64,000 nt of DNA from NCBI GenBank assembly GCA_964419055.1, contig CAYQNU010000001.1:1-64000 (forward strand), given 5' to 3'. Of this stretch, positions 44,167 to 53,552 are shown in pieces. The notes beneath the pieces are model-generated. The model was not told the DNA's origin. It did not search any database and worked only from the letters and a program-made list of their open reading frames with translations. Positions within the stretch are counted from its first letter, which is position 1, and every line of letters starts with the position of its first letter. Origin of the DNA: CAYQNU01 sp964419055 (lineage in GTDB: Bacteria; Bacteroidota; Bacteroidia; Flavobacteriales_D; Parvicellaceae). The position numbers and the translations under genes are program-made.

Positions 44167-45516
44167 CTATTTATAGAGCCAAAGAGCTGGATTTTCAGTA
44201 GAAGGAACACTACCTACTGTTTTCCAAATTTCCAAATGAGCTTCTGAAACGTTACCATTATCAGCAGGCATTAATTTACCTATGGCTTGTTTAGTTTTTA
44301 CCTTGTCTCCTTTACTCACAAAAACTTCTTGCAAATTACCATAAACTGAACGATAAGAACCGTGACTGATAACCAACACCTTCCCTGCTCCAGGAAACAC
44401 TAAAACACTGGTTACTTCGCCATCAAAAACAGCCCTAACCGATGCACCCTTTGTAGTAGTAATACCGATACCATTTTCATTGATTTCAATACCTTGTAAT
44501 TCATTATGAGGTCTTCTACCATAACTGCTCGTTATGTCTCCATTTTCAACCGGCCAAGGCAATTTACCTTTATTTAGCGCAAAGGTTTTACTTAACGCCT
44601 GGGATTCAGGTGTTTCTGTTAAACTTACAGGCTTAGGTGGTGTAGTGGTTGTTTTTGAAGTGGTGGTTGTATTCTTTTTTGGATCTTTAGCTGCAGCCTT
44701 AGCTTCTGCTTCCGCTTTCTTCTTAGCTTCTGCCTCTGCTTTTTTCTTCTCTGCTAAAATCTGTGCTTCAATGGCTTTTTTGATCTCGTTGGCAATTTGA
44801 GCCTTTTGTTTTTCAATAGCAACCAATTGCGCTTTAAGAGTCTGTTCGTTTTGTTTTAATTTAGATAACGTTTGCTGCTGAGTTTCTTTGTCTTTTACAT
44901 AGTTTTCTTTTTCCTTCTCTTGGTTTTCAGCCACTACCTTCTTCTCATCCTTTGATTTGTTTAATTGTGCAATTTTATCATTTAACAAAGCTTGTGTTTC
45001 CTTGATTTTTTCAACTTGTTTAATTCGATATTCAGCATATTGTTCTATGTATTTCATTCGATAATACGCTTCAGAATAGGATTCAGAAGATAAGATATAT
45101 AAAATGTCAAATTCTGTATGTCGCGTTTTATAGGCATACTGAAGCATTTTAATGTATTCTTCTTTAAGCATATTCAAACTGTTCTCAATTTGAATAATTT
45201 GAAGTTTGGTGCTTTCAATCTCCTCTTCCAATTTTCGCATTTGGTAGGTAATGTTCATTAACAATTCCTCTCTGTATGCAATTTGATTATTGATAATAGC
45301 AATTTCGGCTATCGTCAATTGTTCGGAGTTTCGAGTAAGTTTAATCAGATTTTTGGTAGTTTCAATTTTATTTTGCAACTCTTTCTCCTTTTTCTTAAGT
45401 TTGCCTGTATCTGTTTGCTTCTGACTAAATAATGTGATAGAAAAACAGCACAACACGATCACTAGGCTCGATTTCAAGGCACTTACACAATATGATATGG
45501 AGTTCATTTTACTCAC
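44167..45516 (-). CDS. EnvC-like murein hydrolase activator (degenerate LytM domain)
   Basis: The 449-residue protein has a signal peptide and a long coiled coil (about 35-265) ending in a Lys/Ala/Glu-rich linker. A C-terminal M23/LytM domain follows. The zinc motif HxGxD reads LQGIEI and the HxH block reads AHLEIW, so the domain has probably lost hydrolase activity, as in EnvC and NlpD, which activate amidases during cell separation. It ends a minus-strand operon with the DUF4292 and TPR lipoprotein genes. ATG codons at residues 1 and 4 both fit; the first overlaps the DUF4292 stop. Confidence 0.87.
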   Translation of the reverse strand: MSKMNSISYCVSALKSSLVIVLCCFSITLFSQKQTDTGKLKKKEKELQNKIETTKNLIKLTRNSEQLTIAEIAIINNQIAYREELLMNITYQMRKLEEEIESTKLQIIQIENSLNMLKEEYIKMLQYAYKTRHTEFDILYILSSESYSEAYYRMKYIEQYAEYRIKQVEKIKETQALLNDKIAQLNKSKDEKKVVAENQEKEKENYVKDKETQQQTLSKLKQNEQTLKAQLVAIEKQKAQIANEIKKAIEAQILAEKKKAEAEAKKKAEAEAKAAAKDPKKNTTTTSKTTTTPPKPVSLTETPESQALSKTFALNKGKLPWPVENGDITSSYGRRPHNELQGIEINENGIGITTTKGASVRAVFDGEVTSVLVFPGAGKVLVISHGSYRSVYGNLQEVFVSKGDKVKTKQAIGKLMPADNGNVSEAHLEIWKTVGSVPSTENPALWLYK

Positions 45517-46378
45517 TTCCCATCAAATCTTTAAGTTCAATTTTAATATAACTATCCGTAAAGTTAAAAGGCATTTCTTGAGGAACATTAAACTCCACTT
45601 TTAAATACTCCATTTCAATAAAGATTCTACTATTGGGTGATTTTAATTCCAGTGTTGATTTCATAGGGAAAAAACAACCTTCCACATCAACCCAATTGCT
45701 GTAATTAACTTCAAGAGAAACTTGATCAGAAATTAAATTAATTATGATTCTTGAACATTTGAAATCAACTGGAGTTACCCAACATCTGTACAACAAAGTA
45801 TCGCCTTTTGATTTGTTCTTCTTCAACATTTTATCAATTCGTTTTGACTTTTCAGTAGACAATAACATCAGTCCATTATCGCTGGATAATTTGTATTCTT
45901 CTTCGGTATCAAAAGCAATAGGTTGACCTTTAAAAAAATCTTCTAAAATACTGTAATCGATTTCGGCAGCAAGCACTTCATTAATTTTAAGAAACTCATC
46001 CATAAAATATTGCTTTGCTCCTACTTTTGTCAAAAACTTTACTGAATCTTTGGACACGACTCCTGTAAATGCCGGTACTCCCATTTTTGACAAACTTACC
46101 CATGTGGCACTATCTGTATGCATTTTGATATTGGCCTTAACTTCGTTTTCATTGTCGTTAATAACAAATCGTGCATTAGCTTTAGAGTTCAACCAATCAA
46201 ACTTACAATAATGTGCTTTTAAACTATCAATTACGGCCAAATAGGCTACGTTTTTTACTTTTACTTCTTCCACAACGACTTGCTTCCTAGACTTACATTG
46301 TATCATTGAAAATGAAGACAATAAAATCATTATTATGAATAAAATACGATAAGAGGAGCTATAAAAAAGAGGCTTCAT
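45509..46378 (-). CDS. DUF4292 lipoprotein
   Basis: This lipoprotein of about 289 residues has its lipobox cysteine in MIQCKSRK and a DUF4292 (LolA/LolB-like) fold: DWLNSKANARFVI, ATWVSLSKMGVPAF. It resembles lipoprotein-carrier proteins, and a role in outer-membrane assembly or lipoprotein placement is plausible but unproven. The ATG at 46378 lies just after the TPR gene stop; an alternative at 46393 overlaps it. The TPR, DUF4292, EnvC-like order is, as I recall, conserved in flavobacteria. Confidence 0.83.
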   Translation of the reverse strand: MKPLFYSSSYRILFIIMILLSSFSMIQCKSRKQVVVEEVKVKNVAYLAVIDSLKAHYCKFDWLNSKANARFVINDNENEVKANIKMHTDSATWVSLSKMGVPAFTGVVSKDSVKFLTKVGAKQYFMDEFLKINEVLAAEIDYSILEDFFKGQPIAFDTEEEYKLSSDNGLMLLSTEKSKRIDKMLKKNKSKGDTLLYRCWVTPVDFKCSRIIINLISDQVSLEVNYSNWVDVEGCFFPMKSTLELKSPNSRIFIEMEYLKVEFNVPQEMPFNFTDSYIKIELKDLMGSE

Positions 46379-46382
46379 AATT

Positions 46383-48110
46383 CTATTCCACAAATGTTTT
46401 GGTACTTATTTTCTTTAATAAAGAGGGAGAATTTCCTCCTTTATCTTTTGACTTTTGCCAATATTCTAGTGCTTTTGCTGCGTTGTTAAGATGAAACTGA
46501 ACATCCCCGTAATGTTCTAATATTTCGGGGTTTGAGTCTCCTCCAAGTGTCAAAGATTTTGACAACAACTCTTCTGCCTTCACATAATCCTTTTTTGCAA
46601 AAAACACCCAAGCATAGGTATCTAAATAATTCGAATTATTAGGTATGATTCTATTCACTTTCTCGGCCATTACCCTTGCTTTTTCTAAATTCACTTTTCT
46701 TAGTGTAAGGTAATAACTGTAATTATTCAAAACATAAATATTATTTGGGTCAATTGCCAACGATTGGTCATAATACATATCAGATTTTTCGTATTCTTTC
46801 AGGGCATTACAAGCATCTCCTAAATACTGATAAAACTCGGCTTTCAATTCATTATTATCCAAGCAATAATCAACACCTATTTCTAAGGACTCTAAAGCTT
46901 TGTCGTACTTTTTTAATTGCACATTACCCAAGCCCGATAAATAATAAAAAGAAGGCAATGATGGAAACAGTTCAATGGCTTTGTCGCTTTCAATTACTAA
47001 TTTTTCAAACTGTCCTTTTTCCCATAAAAGTGAACATAATTTATACCACACATTAAATTCAGAAACCCCGAGACTAGTTGCTTTGGTAAGCATCGTTATC
47101 ATTTCTTCAATACGGTCATCTCGTTCTAAAAATTCGGCATAATAAACAAACGCTTGATAATCTTCAGGGTGCACTTTAATTAAAATCTCGAGTAATTCAT
47201 AAGCCTCTTGTTTTTTCGTTGCATTAGAAGCTGAATTAACATAATAACCTTCCAGTTTTGCACCCTTTGTTTTTATATCAACATTTTCGCTCCAAAATGC
47301 CTTTTTCATTTCCTCAAACGATTTCTCAGATTGGCTTCGGTAAGAATAATAATCGGATAAAGAAAGATGAACAAACCCATTTGAAGGTTCTAATTCTAAA
47401 ATTTTTGAATATAACTCAAAGGCCTCATCCGATCGATTCAACTGCTCATACAAATCGGCCAACAGACCTAAAAAACGCATTTCATTAGGTTGGCTTTCAA
47501 TCAGTTTTTTAATTTCTAAAATTGCCTTATTAGGTTCATTCAATTCAAGATAAATAGTACTCTTTTGAAGTGCCAATTCTTCATTAATGCCTACCGCATT
47601 TTCCAATTGATTGTATATTGCTATAGCCTCACTGTACTTCTTTTGATACAGGTAAATCTCTGATAATTGATACAGATAATCAACCGTTCCTGGATATTTT
47701 TTATTCAGCGAAAGAAAGGTTTTTTCTGCCAATTCTACTTGACCCGTTCGCATATAAAGATAGGCCATATTCAATTCATACCACTCATTGTTAGGTGCCA
47801 ATTTAAAAGCCATTTGACCATAATCTAACGATTTTTGAGCATCTTTTTTATATTGATATATTTCAGACAATTCAAAATAAGCTACAGCTGTTTTTGGTGA
47901 GATTTTTATACATTCCTGAAAATACTTTTCAGCAATATCATAATTCCCAATAACTTTTTCCGTGGTTCCTTTTAGAACTAATTCTTTTGTTCGAATCTCT
48001 CTTTTACTTTCAGCCGAAGCCGTTTCTTTATCGGAAGTTTTTTTCCTTGCAGTACAGCTTACTCCTAAAAGTAGCGTTAAACAAAAATATATTACAAACG
48101 TTTTTGACAA
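46383..48110 (-). CDS. Tetratricopeptide-repeat lipoprotein
   Basis: The 575-residue lipoprotein (lipobox G-V-S-C19) consists almost entirely of TPR units, roughly 14 helices pairs, with clear examples at about 55-120 (YFELSEIYQYKKDAQKSLDY) and 430-480. It is probably a periplasmic scaffold. It begins 3 bp after the nucleotidyltransferase stop and leads into DUF4292, so it belongs to one transcript of envelope genes. Confidence 0.85.
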   Translation of the reverse strand: MSKTFVIYFCLTLLLGVSCTARKKTSDKETASAESKREIRTKELVLKGTTEKVIGNYDIAEKYFQECIKISPKTAVAYFELSEIYQYKKDAQKSLDYGQMAFKLAPNNEWYELNMAYLYMRTGQVELAEKTFLSLNKKYPGTVDYLYQLSEIYLYQKKYSEAIAIYNQLENAVGINEELALQKSTIYLELNEPNKAILEIKKLIESQPNEMRFLGLLADLYEQLNRSDEAFELYSKILELEPSNGFVHLSLSDYYSYRSQSEKSFEEMKKAFWSENVDIKTKGAKLEGYYVNSASNATKKQEAYELLEILIKVHPEDYQAFVYYAEFLERDDRIEEMITMLTKATSLGVSEFNVWYKLCSLLWEKGQFEKLVIESDKAIELFPSLPSFYYLSGLGNVQLKKYDKALESLEIGVDYCLDNNELKAEFYQYLGDACNALKEYEKSDMYYDQSLAIDPNNIYVLNNYSYYLTLRKVNLEKARVMAEKVNRIIPNNSNYLDTYAWVFFAKKDYVKAEELLSKSLTLGGDSNPEILEHYGDVQFHLNNAAKALEYWQKSKDKGGNSPSLLKKISTKTFVE

Positions 48111-48113
48111 AAT

Positions 48114-49118
48114 TTATTCTTTTATTTCGTTGTAGTCTCCAACACTTAAATCTTTAACAGATCCCTTAAAGCTTGCGTGACTACCTAACATACTATTTGA
48201 TAAATTAGCATTTTCCACAACCGAATTATTTTGTATAATCGAATTGGAGACCACGGTGTTTTTTATAACACATTTCTTGCCAATAGTAACATGAGGCCCC
48301 ACAATTGAATTGGTAATAATTGTTCCAGGCAAAATCATGGAGGGTTGAATTACGATTGAATTTATCAACTGTACATCAGGCGCTGTATTGGATTCTGATT
48401 TTTCAAATTCCAAAACTCGTTGATTGGAGTATACTGTAGCATTTTTATTACCACAATCCAGCCATTCATCCACTTGACCAGGTTTAAATTTCACCCCTTT
48501 ATTTTTCATGTTTTCAAGGGCGTTAGTCAATTGATACTCTCCTTTGTCTTTAATGTCATTATCAATCAAATATTGTAATTCATTCGCTAAATTTTTGCCA
48601 TCTTTAAAATAATAAATCCCTATGATTGCAAGGTCGGAAACAAAGGTTTCTGGTTTTTCTACAAAATCAGTAATTACATTATTAGCATCTAATTTTACTA
48701 CTCCAAAAGCCCTTGGATCTTCTATTTGATTTACCCAAATAATACCATCTGCATCACCATCTAACGTAAAATTGGCTCTGAATAATGTATCGGCAAAAGC
48801 AACTACTACTTTTCCATCTAATGATTCTTTTGCACATAAAATAGCGTGTGCTGTTCCTAATGCTTTTTCTTGGTAATAAATACTTCCTTTTGCACCTAAA
48901 CTCTCAGCTAAACTCTTTAACTCATTTTCAACTTCGGTTCCAAAATCACCAATAATAAATGCAATTTCGTCTACTTTTTCACCACATACTTTGGTAATGC
49001 CTTCCACTAAACGTTGCACAATTGGTTTACCTGCAACGGGAATTAATGGTTTTGGAACTGTTAATGTATGTGGTCTTAAACGAGAGCCTCTCCCCGCCAT
49101 TGGAACTATAATCTTCAT
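48114..49118 (-). CDS. Sugar-phosphate nucleotidyltransferase
   Basis: The 334-residue NTP-transferase has the signature MAGRGSRLRPHTLTVPKPLIPVAGKP at the start, an FADTLF metal-site segment, and a C-terminal hexapeptide-repeat helix (IVGPHVTIGKKCVI). It makes an NDP-sugar, most like glucose-1-phosphate thymidylyl- or uridylyltransferases; the exact sugar and nucleotide cannot be fixed. It is the first gene of the operon running to the EnvC-like gene. A 122-bp gap separates it from the MsbA-like exporter upstream. Confidence 0.87.
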   Translation of the reverse strand: MKIIVPMAGRGSRLRPHTLTVPKPLIPVAGKPIVQRLVEGITKVCGEKVDEIAFIIGDFGTEVENELKSLAESLGAKGSIYYQEKALGTAHAILCAKESLDGKVVVAFADTLFRANFTLDGDADGIIWVNQIEDPRAFGVVKLDANNVITDFVEKPETFVSDLAIIGIYYFKDGKNLANELQYLIDNDIKDKGEYQLTNALENMKNKGVKFKPGQVDEWLDCGNKNATVYSNQRVLEFEKSESNTAPDVQLINSIVIQPSMILPGTIITNSIVGPHVTIGKKCVIKNTVVSNSIIQNNSVVENANLSNSMLGSHASFKGSVKDLSVGDYNEIKE

Positions 49119-49240
49119 TTTTATTGCTATTTAAATGTTTTTTATTCTTTCTAATTTGAATTACTCAGCAAAAAAGCAATTTTTAAACATTCGAAAGCTA
49201 GAAATTCTAATAAGTTTTCCATACTCAGTATTGAATAGCC

Positions 49241-51058
49241 TTATCTAAATGACTGCATTTCGGTTAATTTAAAATACATACCTTTTTGGTCAATAAGTTC
49301 TTGATGTGTGCCAAACTCAGCTATTTGGCCTTCGTGCATTACAATAATTTTGTGTGCATGTTGTATAGTTGATAAGCGATGCGCAATGATTAAACTGGTT
49401 CTGTTTTTCATCAAATTATTTATCGCATCTTGTACTAATCGTTCACTTTCAGTATCGAGAGCCGAAGTAGCTTCATCCAAAATTAAAATGGGTGGATTTT
49501 TTAAGATGGCTCTTGCAATGCTAATTCGTTGACGTTGACCTCCTGACAACTTCCCTCCACCATCACCAATCGAAGTTTCATATCCTTTTTCTAGCGTCTC
49601 TATAAACTCGTGTGCATTGGCAATTTTTGCTGCTTCTATCACTTGCTCCAAGGTAGCAGAGGGCATTCCAAAAGCAATGTTGTTAAATACGGTGTCATTA
49701 AATAAAATGGATTGTTGCGTCACAATTCCTAATTGTTGACGTAAACTATTCATTGAAACTTCTTTAACATTGTAACCATCAATTAGGATTTCACCTTCTT
49801 CAACCTCATAAAATCTAGGCAATAAATCAGCTAATGTAGATTTACCAGATCCTGATTGACCAACTAAAGCTATGGTTTTACCAATTTCTAAATCAAAAGA
49901 TACGTTTTTCAAAACATATTCATTTTGATATTTAAAACTCACATTTTTGTAACTTACTTTTTGATTAAAATCCTTTAATACAATAGCATTAGTAGCATCT
50001 TGAATCGTAATAGGCGCTTCGGTAATTTCTTTAATTCGTTCTAAAGCAGCCAGTCCTCGTTGAGCGCCTGAATACGCATTTGTAAGTGATTTGAATGGAG
50101 AAATTAATTGTGACAACGTAGCAATATATACAATGAAAAATGAACCCGTTATCTCACCTGAAAAAACCAACTGACCACCAAACCAAAGCACACTTGCTAT
50201 TAAAACAATGCCTAAAAATTCACTTAAAGGTGATGCTAAATCATTCTTTCTAAACATCTTAATCATTATAGCATTGTACTCATCATTGAGTTTGGCAAAA
50301 CGACTTTTCACCCTACCTTCCGCATTAAAACCTTTTATGATGCGCACACCTCCCAAGGTTTCTTCGATGTTGGAAACGAGCTCCCCCATCTTTGATTGCC
50401 CCTTAGAGGCCGACCTTTTGAGACTTTTGCCAATAAATCCAATTAAGGCACCCGAAACTGGAAAAAATACAACTAAAAATAAGGTAAGTTTTGGACTCAT
50501 CAAAATCAACATGACAAAATACACTATAATTTGTAGAGGATCTTTAAATGTATTCTCAATAGAACGTAAAACAGACCATTCAACCTCTTGTAAATCGTTA
50601 GTCATTTTTGAAATTACATTTCCTTTTTTTTCATCAGATAAATAGGAAAGTGGCAAATCCACCAATCTGTTATACATTTTTAATCTAAAGTCTCGCACAA
50701 TTCCATTTCGGATAATGGCAATAAAATAGAGAGCAAAATAGGTGCATAAATTTTTGAGTAATGTAAAAAACACCACTGCTACACATACATAGAGGAGTAC
50801 TTGTGCAGGCCCATAGGTATTTATAAAATCAGCTAAGTGGTAATAGATATAATCTTTCCAGGACGCATCGGCAGCAGGAGGTGATTTTAATAACTCGGTG
50901 ATTTTATCTTGTTGGTTAAATAAAATTTCCATTATTGGCATCAGCATAACCAATGAAAAAGCCGAAAAAATAATGGCCAACAAATTAAATAGAACGTTAA
51001 TTACAGCAAATTTGCTATACCCCTTTACTAATTTTAATATTCCAAAAAATTCTTTCAT
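49241..51058 (-). CDS. MsbA-like ABC exporter
   Basis: This half-transporter of about 605 residues has a six-helix permease domain fused to an ATPase with Walker A (GQSGSGKST), signature (LSGGQRQRISIARAI) and Walker B (LILDEATSALD). It resembles MsbA-type lipid flippases and multidrug exporters; lipid A export is the most likely role in a Gram-negative. The frame opens at 51082, but the ATG at 51058 gives a basic, membrane-proximal N-terminus and is preferred. The yebC gene is divergent. Confidence 0.87.
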   Translation of the reverse strand: MKEFFGILKLVKGYSKFAVINVLFNLLAIIFSAFSLVMLMPIMEILFNQQDKITELLKSPPAADASWKDYIYYHLADFINTYGPAQVLLYVCVAVVFFTLLKNLCTYFALYFIAIIRNGIVRDFRLKMYNRLVDLPLSYLSDEKKGNVISKMTNDLQEVEWSVLRSIENTFKDPLQIIVYFVMLILMSPKLTLFLVVFFPVSGALIGFIGKSLKRSASKGQSKMGELVSNIEETLGGVRIIKGFNAEGRVKSRFAKLNDEYNAIMIKMFRKNDLASPLSEFLGIVLIASVLWFGGQLVFSGEITGSFFIVYIATLSQLISPFKSLTNAYSGAQRGLAALERIKEITEAPITIQDATNAIVLKDFNQKVSYKNVSFKYQNEYVLKNVSFDLEIGKTIALVGQSGSGKSTLADLLPRFYEVEEGEILIDGYNVKEVSMNSLRQQLGIVTQQSILFNDTVFNNIAFGMPSATLEQVIEAAKIANAHEFIETLEKGYETSIGDGGGKLSGGQRQRISIARAILKNPPILILDEATSALDTESERLVQDAINNLMKNRTSLIIAHRLSTIQHAHKIIVMHEGQIAEFGTHQELIDQKGMYFKLTEMQSFR

Positions 51059-51144
51059 AACTATGGTGACAAAGGTAAACACTTATTTGAGATGGAGGAA
51101 TGAAAAAATCCTACATCCTTTTTATAATGAATAGACTAATTGTA

Positions 51145-51152
51145 TAACTTTG
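51145..51152 (+). promoter_or_regulatory. -7 promoter word TAACTTTG for yebC
   Basis: TAACTTTG is a perfect TAnnTTTG match, 48 bases before the ATG at 51201. Confidence 0.6.
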
Positions 51153-51200
51153 CGAACAAATAAACAGATTTAACAACCAGCATTTAAACTATATATTGTA

Positions 51201-51908
51201 ATGGGAAGAGCGTTTGAATTTAGAAAAGCCCGAAAATTTAAGAGATGGGGACAAATGGCTAAGGTCTTTACCAAGATTGGTAAAGAAATTTCAATGGCGG
51301 TAAAAGAAGGAGGTCCTAATCCTGATGGAAATTCACGTTTAAGAGCAGCTATTCAGAATGCTAAGGCTGAAAACATGCCAAAAGCAAACGTTGAAAATGC
51401 TATTAAAAAAGCTTCTGAGAAAAACTCAGCTAATTTTGATGAAGTGGTTTATGAAGGTTATGGACCTTTTGGAGTTGCCATTTTGATAGAAACAGCTACT
51501 GACAATACAACTAGAACAGTAGCCAATATTCGTCATATTTTTTCAAAAGGTGAAGGAACATTAGGTACCACAGGTTCATTGGATTTTATTTTTGAGCGTA
51601 AGGCTAATTTTACAATAAAAAAAGGTGACTTAAATATTGAAGATTTAGAACTAGAGTTGATTGACTTTGGTTTGGAGGAGATAGAAGAAGATGGAGAAGA
51701 TATTTTAATTGTTTGTGCATTTACCGACTTTGGAGCAATGCAAAAAGGATTGGAGGAAAAAGGATTGGAAATCACCAATGCAGAAAAAGTTAGAATCCCA
51801 CTTTCTACAGTCTCCATTACACCAGAGCAACAAGAACACATTGACAAAATGTTGGAACGATTTGATGACGATGATGATGTGCAACAAGTCTTTACCAATA
51901 TTGGTTAA
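51201..51908 (+). CDS. yebC: YebC/PmpR family protein
   Basis: The 235-residue protein has the family opening MGRAFEFRKARKFKRWGQMAKVFTK and the block LRAAIQNAKAENMPKANVENAIKKA. YebC/PmpR proteins were described as DNA-binding regulators, and some members relieve ribosome stalling; which applies here is open. Length is normal. The acidic C-terminus (FDDDDDVQQV) is common. It has its own promoter and is separated from the next gene by 119 bp. Confidence 0.92.
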   Translation: MGRAFEFRKARKFKRWGQMAKVFTKIGKEISMAVKEGGPNPDGNSRLRAAIQNAKAENMPKANVENAIKKASEKNSANFDEVVYEGYGPFGVAILIETATDNTTRTVANIRHIFSKGEGTLGTTGSLDFIFERKANFTIKKGDLNIEDLELELIDFGLEEIEEDGEDILIVCAFTDFGAMQKGLEEKGLEITNAEKVRIPLSTVSITPEQQEHIDKMLERFDDDDDVQQVFTNIG

Positions 51909-51980
51909 AGAGGTATGATTTTTGAAATCGAACCAAAATAAAAAATGTTAGACGATATAATAAATTAAAACAATTATTTA

Positions 51981-51988
51981 TATCTTTG
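51981..51988 (+). promoter_or_regulatory. -7 promoter word TATCTTTG for the small secreted protein
   Basis: TATCTTTG matches TAnnTTTG. The leader contains a minimal ATG-AAA-TAA at 52001-52009, 18 bases before the start codon at 52028. Confidence 0.6.
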
Positions 51989-52027
51989 ACAATCAAACAA
52001 ATGAAATAACTCTTAAAAACAATTACT

Positions 52028-52411
52028 ATGAAAGCTTTATTATTAACTGTTGTTGCCCTTTTTACATTCAGTTTAGCTCAAGCACAAGTTGCTAATTTTG
52101 ATACAAAAACAACAAAAACAAAATTAGATGATGCATCTGTTCAGTATACATTTACAGTGGATGGTTTGAATGGAAACCAAAAAGAAATTGGCGAAAAATT
52201 TAGAGCTCATAAAGGAATTACAGATGTAAAATTAGTAGGAAACACCTATACTGTAACCTTACCAAAAACAAATAATAAAGAAACGTTGCAAGCTATGCTT
52301 TTAGCTGCTGGTGTCAACTCTACAAAAGTTGACGGTAAATCGGTACCTACAGGTGAATTATTGCAATACATTAAAGAGCAAAAGTCTACTGCACCTAGAA
52401 CTAGTAAATAA
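52028..52411 (+). CDS. Small secreted protein, HMA-like size and pattern
   Basis: The 127-residue protein has a signal peptide (ending AQAQ). The mature part alternates strand and helix (VQYTFTVDGLNG, EIGEKFRAHKGITDVKLVGNTYTVTLP, LQAMLLAAGV), which resembles the beta-alpha-beta fold of heavy-metal-associated domains but lacks the CxxC motif. I do not recognise the family. A strong terminator follows immediately, so it is a single-gene unit. Confidence 0.6.
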   Translation: MKALLLTVVALFTFSLAQAQVANFDTKTTKTKLDDASVQYTFTVDGLNGNQKEIGEKFRAHKGITDVKLVGNTYTVTLPKTNNKETLQAMLLAAGVNSTKVDGKSVPTGELLQYIKEQKSTAPRTSK

Positions 52412-52433
52412 TAGTTTTTTAACTTGAAATATA

Positions 52434-52455
52434 AAGACTGCCTTTTGGTGGTCTT
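52434..52455 (+). terminator. Intrinsic terminator before the sulfotransferase cluster
   Basis: AAGACTGCC pairs with GGTGGTCTT (two G-T pairs) around a TTTT loop and is followed by a run of T. It separates the small secreted-protein gene from the sulfotransferase operon. Confidence 0.85.
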
Positions 52456-52482
52456 TTTTTTTATCATTTTTAAATACAATAC

Positions 52483-53547
52483 ATGATTTCAAATACTGAG
52501 GTTGACCAAATTCAAATGAATTTCATTATTGGACCTGGTAGAAGTGGAACAACTTTGTTGATGATGCTTTTGAATGCTAGCAAGCATTGCATTGCTACAC
52601 CTGAAATCAAACACACACTTTATTTTTATGACCGTTACAAAAACATGACCCGCAGTAATAAGGTTATGTATGAGCTGTATTTGGAGTACTTTAATCTATT
52701 CAAAAAATCTTCAACTAATCCTCTGTATGTTATAGATCTAGAAAAAATAAAAAAAGTTTTTGAAGCAGAGTTGGATCAAAATTATGCTCAATTAACTAAA
52801 CGACTACATTTGGCTTTACACAAAAAAGTACCTGCTAATCTCAGTTGCATTGTTGACAAAAATAATTTATATACTTTTCACGTTGAAAAATTGATTCAAC
52901 TCTATCCCAATGCCACATTTAGAGTTTTGATAAGAGATTACAGGGCGTTTGTAGCTTCTAATTTAGAGAGTCAACATAAGTTTAAAGAAAACAAATCAAT
53001 AGCTTTTTACGCATACGTTTGGAAAGCATATGCTGATAAAATTGAATCCTTAAAATCAAAATATCCTTCAAAAATTTTCATTACTACCTATGAAAATATG
53101 GTAGAAAACCCTAAAGAAATAGTCCCAGAAATATTTAATTCATTTGGAATAGACTATGACGCATCTGTTTTTGATTATCATCTGGAAATTGAAGAAAAAG
53201 TGAATCTGTATAATCAATCTGAAAATCCGGACCCAAGAATAAGCAAAAAAATTAGTGACCTTTCAAAACCTATAACCAATTCCAGAATAACTAGTTGGAA
53301 AGAAAAACTAAATCCTTCATCAATAAAAAAAATTGAAGCTATTTGTGGTACACAAGGCAAATTTTTTGGGTACTTACCTACTTTGAAGCAAGGAAAATTT
53401 TCAAAATTAGGGATAACCAGTGCTTTATTATTTTCAAGAATAAGAGTCTCCTTGTTTTTTAAATTAAATTCACTCCATTTACATCATTATTTGAATGTAA
53501 AGCGAAGAGCAAAGCATAATGCTAATAACAACTTTTCAAAAAAGTGA
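52483..53547 (+). CDS. Sulfotransferase 1 of 3
   Basis: The 354-residue PAPS-dependent sulfotransferase (Sulfotransfer_3-like) has the 5'-phosphosulfate loop GPGRSGTTLL at 17-26 and the 3'-phosphate segment FRVLIRDYRAFVAS near 145-158. It transfers sulfate to a hydroxyl or amine of a glycan or lipid. There is no signal peptide, so it acts in the cytoplasm. It leads an operon of three homologous sulfotransferases, an MBOAT and an SGNH protein. The three differ enough in the middle to suggest different acceptors. The C-terminal 60 residues are basic and may contact membrane. Confidence 0.88.
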   Translation: MISNTEVDQIQMNFIIGPGRSGTTLLMMLLNASKHCIATPEIKHTLYFYDRYKNMTRSNKVMYELYLEYFNLFKKSSTNPLYVIDLEKIKKVFEAELDQNYAQLTKRLHLALHKKVPANLSCIVDKNNLYTFHVEKLIQLYPNATFRVLIRDYRAFVASNLESQHKFKENKSIAFYAYVWKAYADKIESLKSKYPSKIFITTYENMVENPKEIVPEIFNSFGIDYDASVFDYHLEIEEKVNLYNQSENPDPRISKKISDLSKPITNSRITSWKEKLNPSSIKKIEAICGTQGKFFGYLPTLKQGKFSKLGITSALLFSRIRVSLFFKLNSLHLHHYLNVKRRAKHNANNNFSKK

Positions 53548-53552
53548 ACGTG

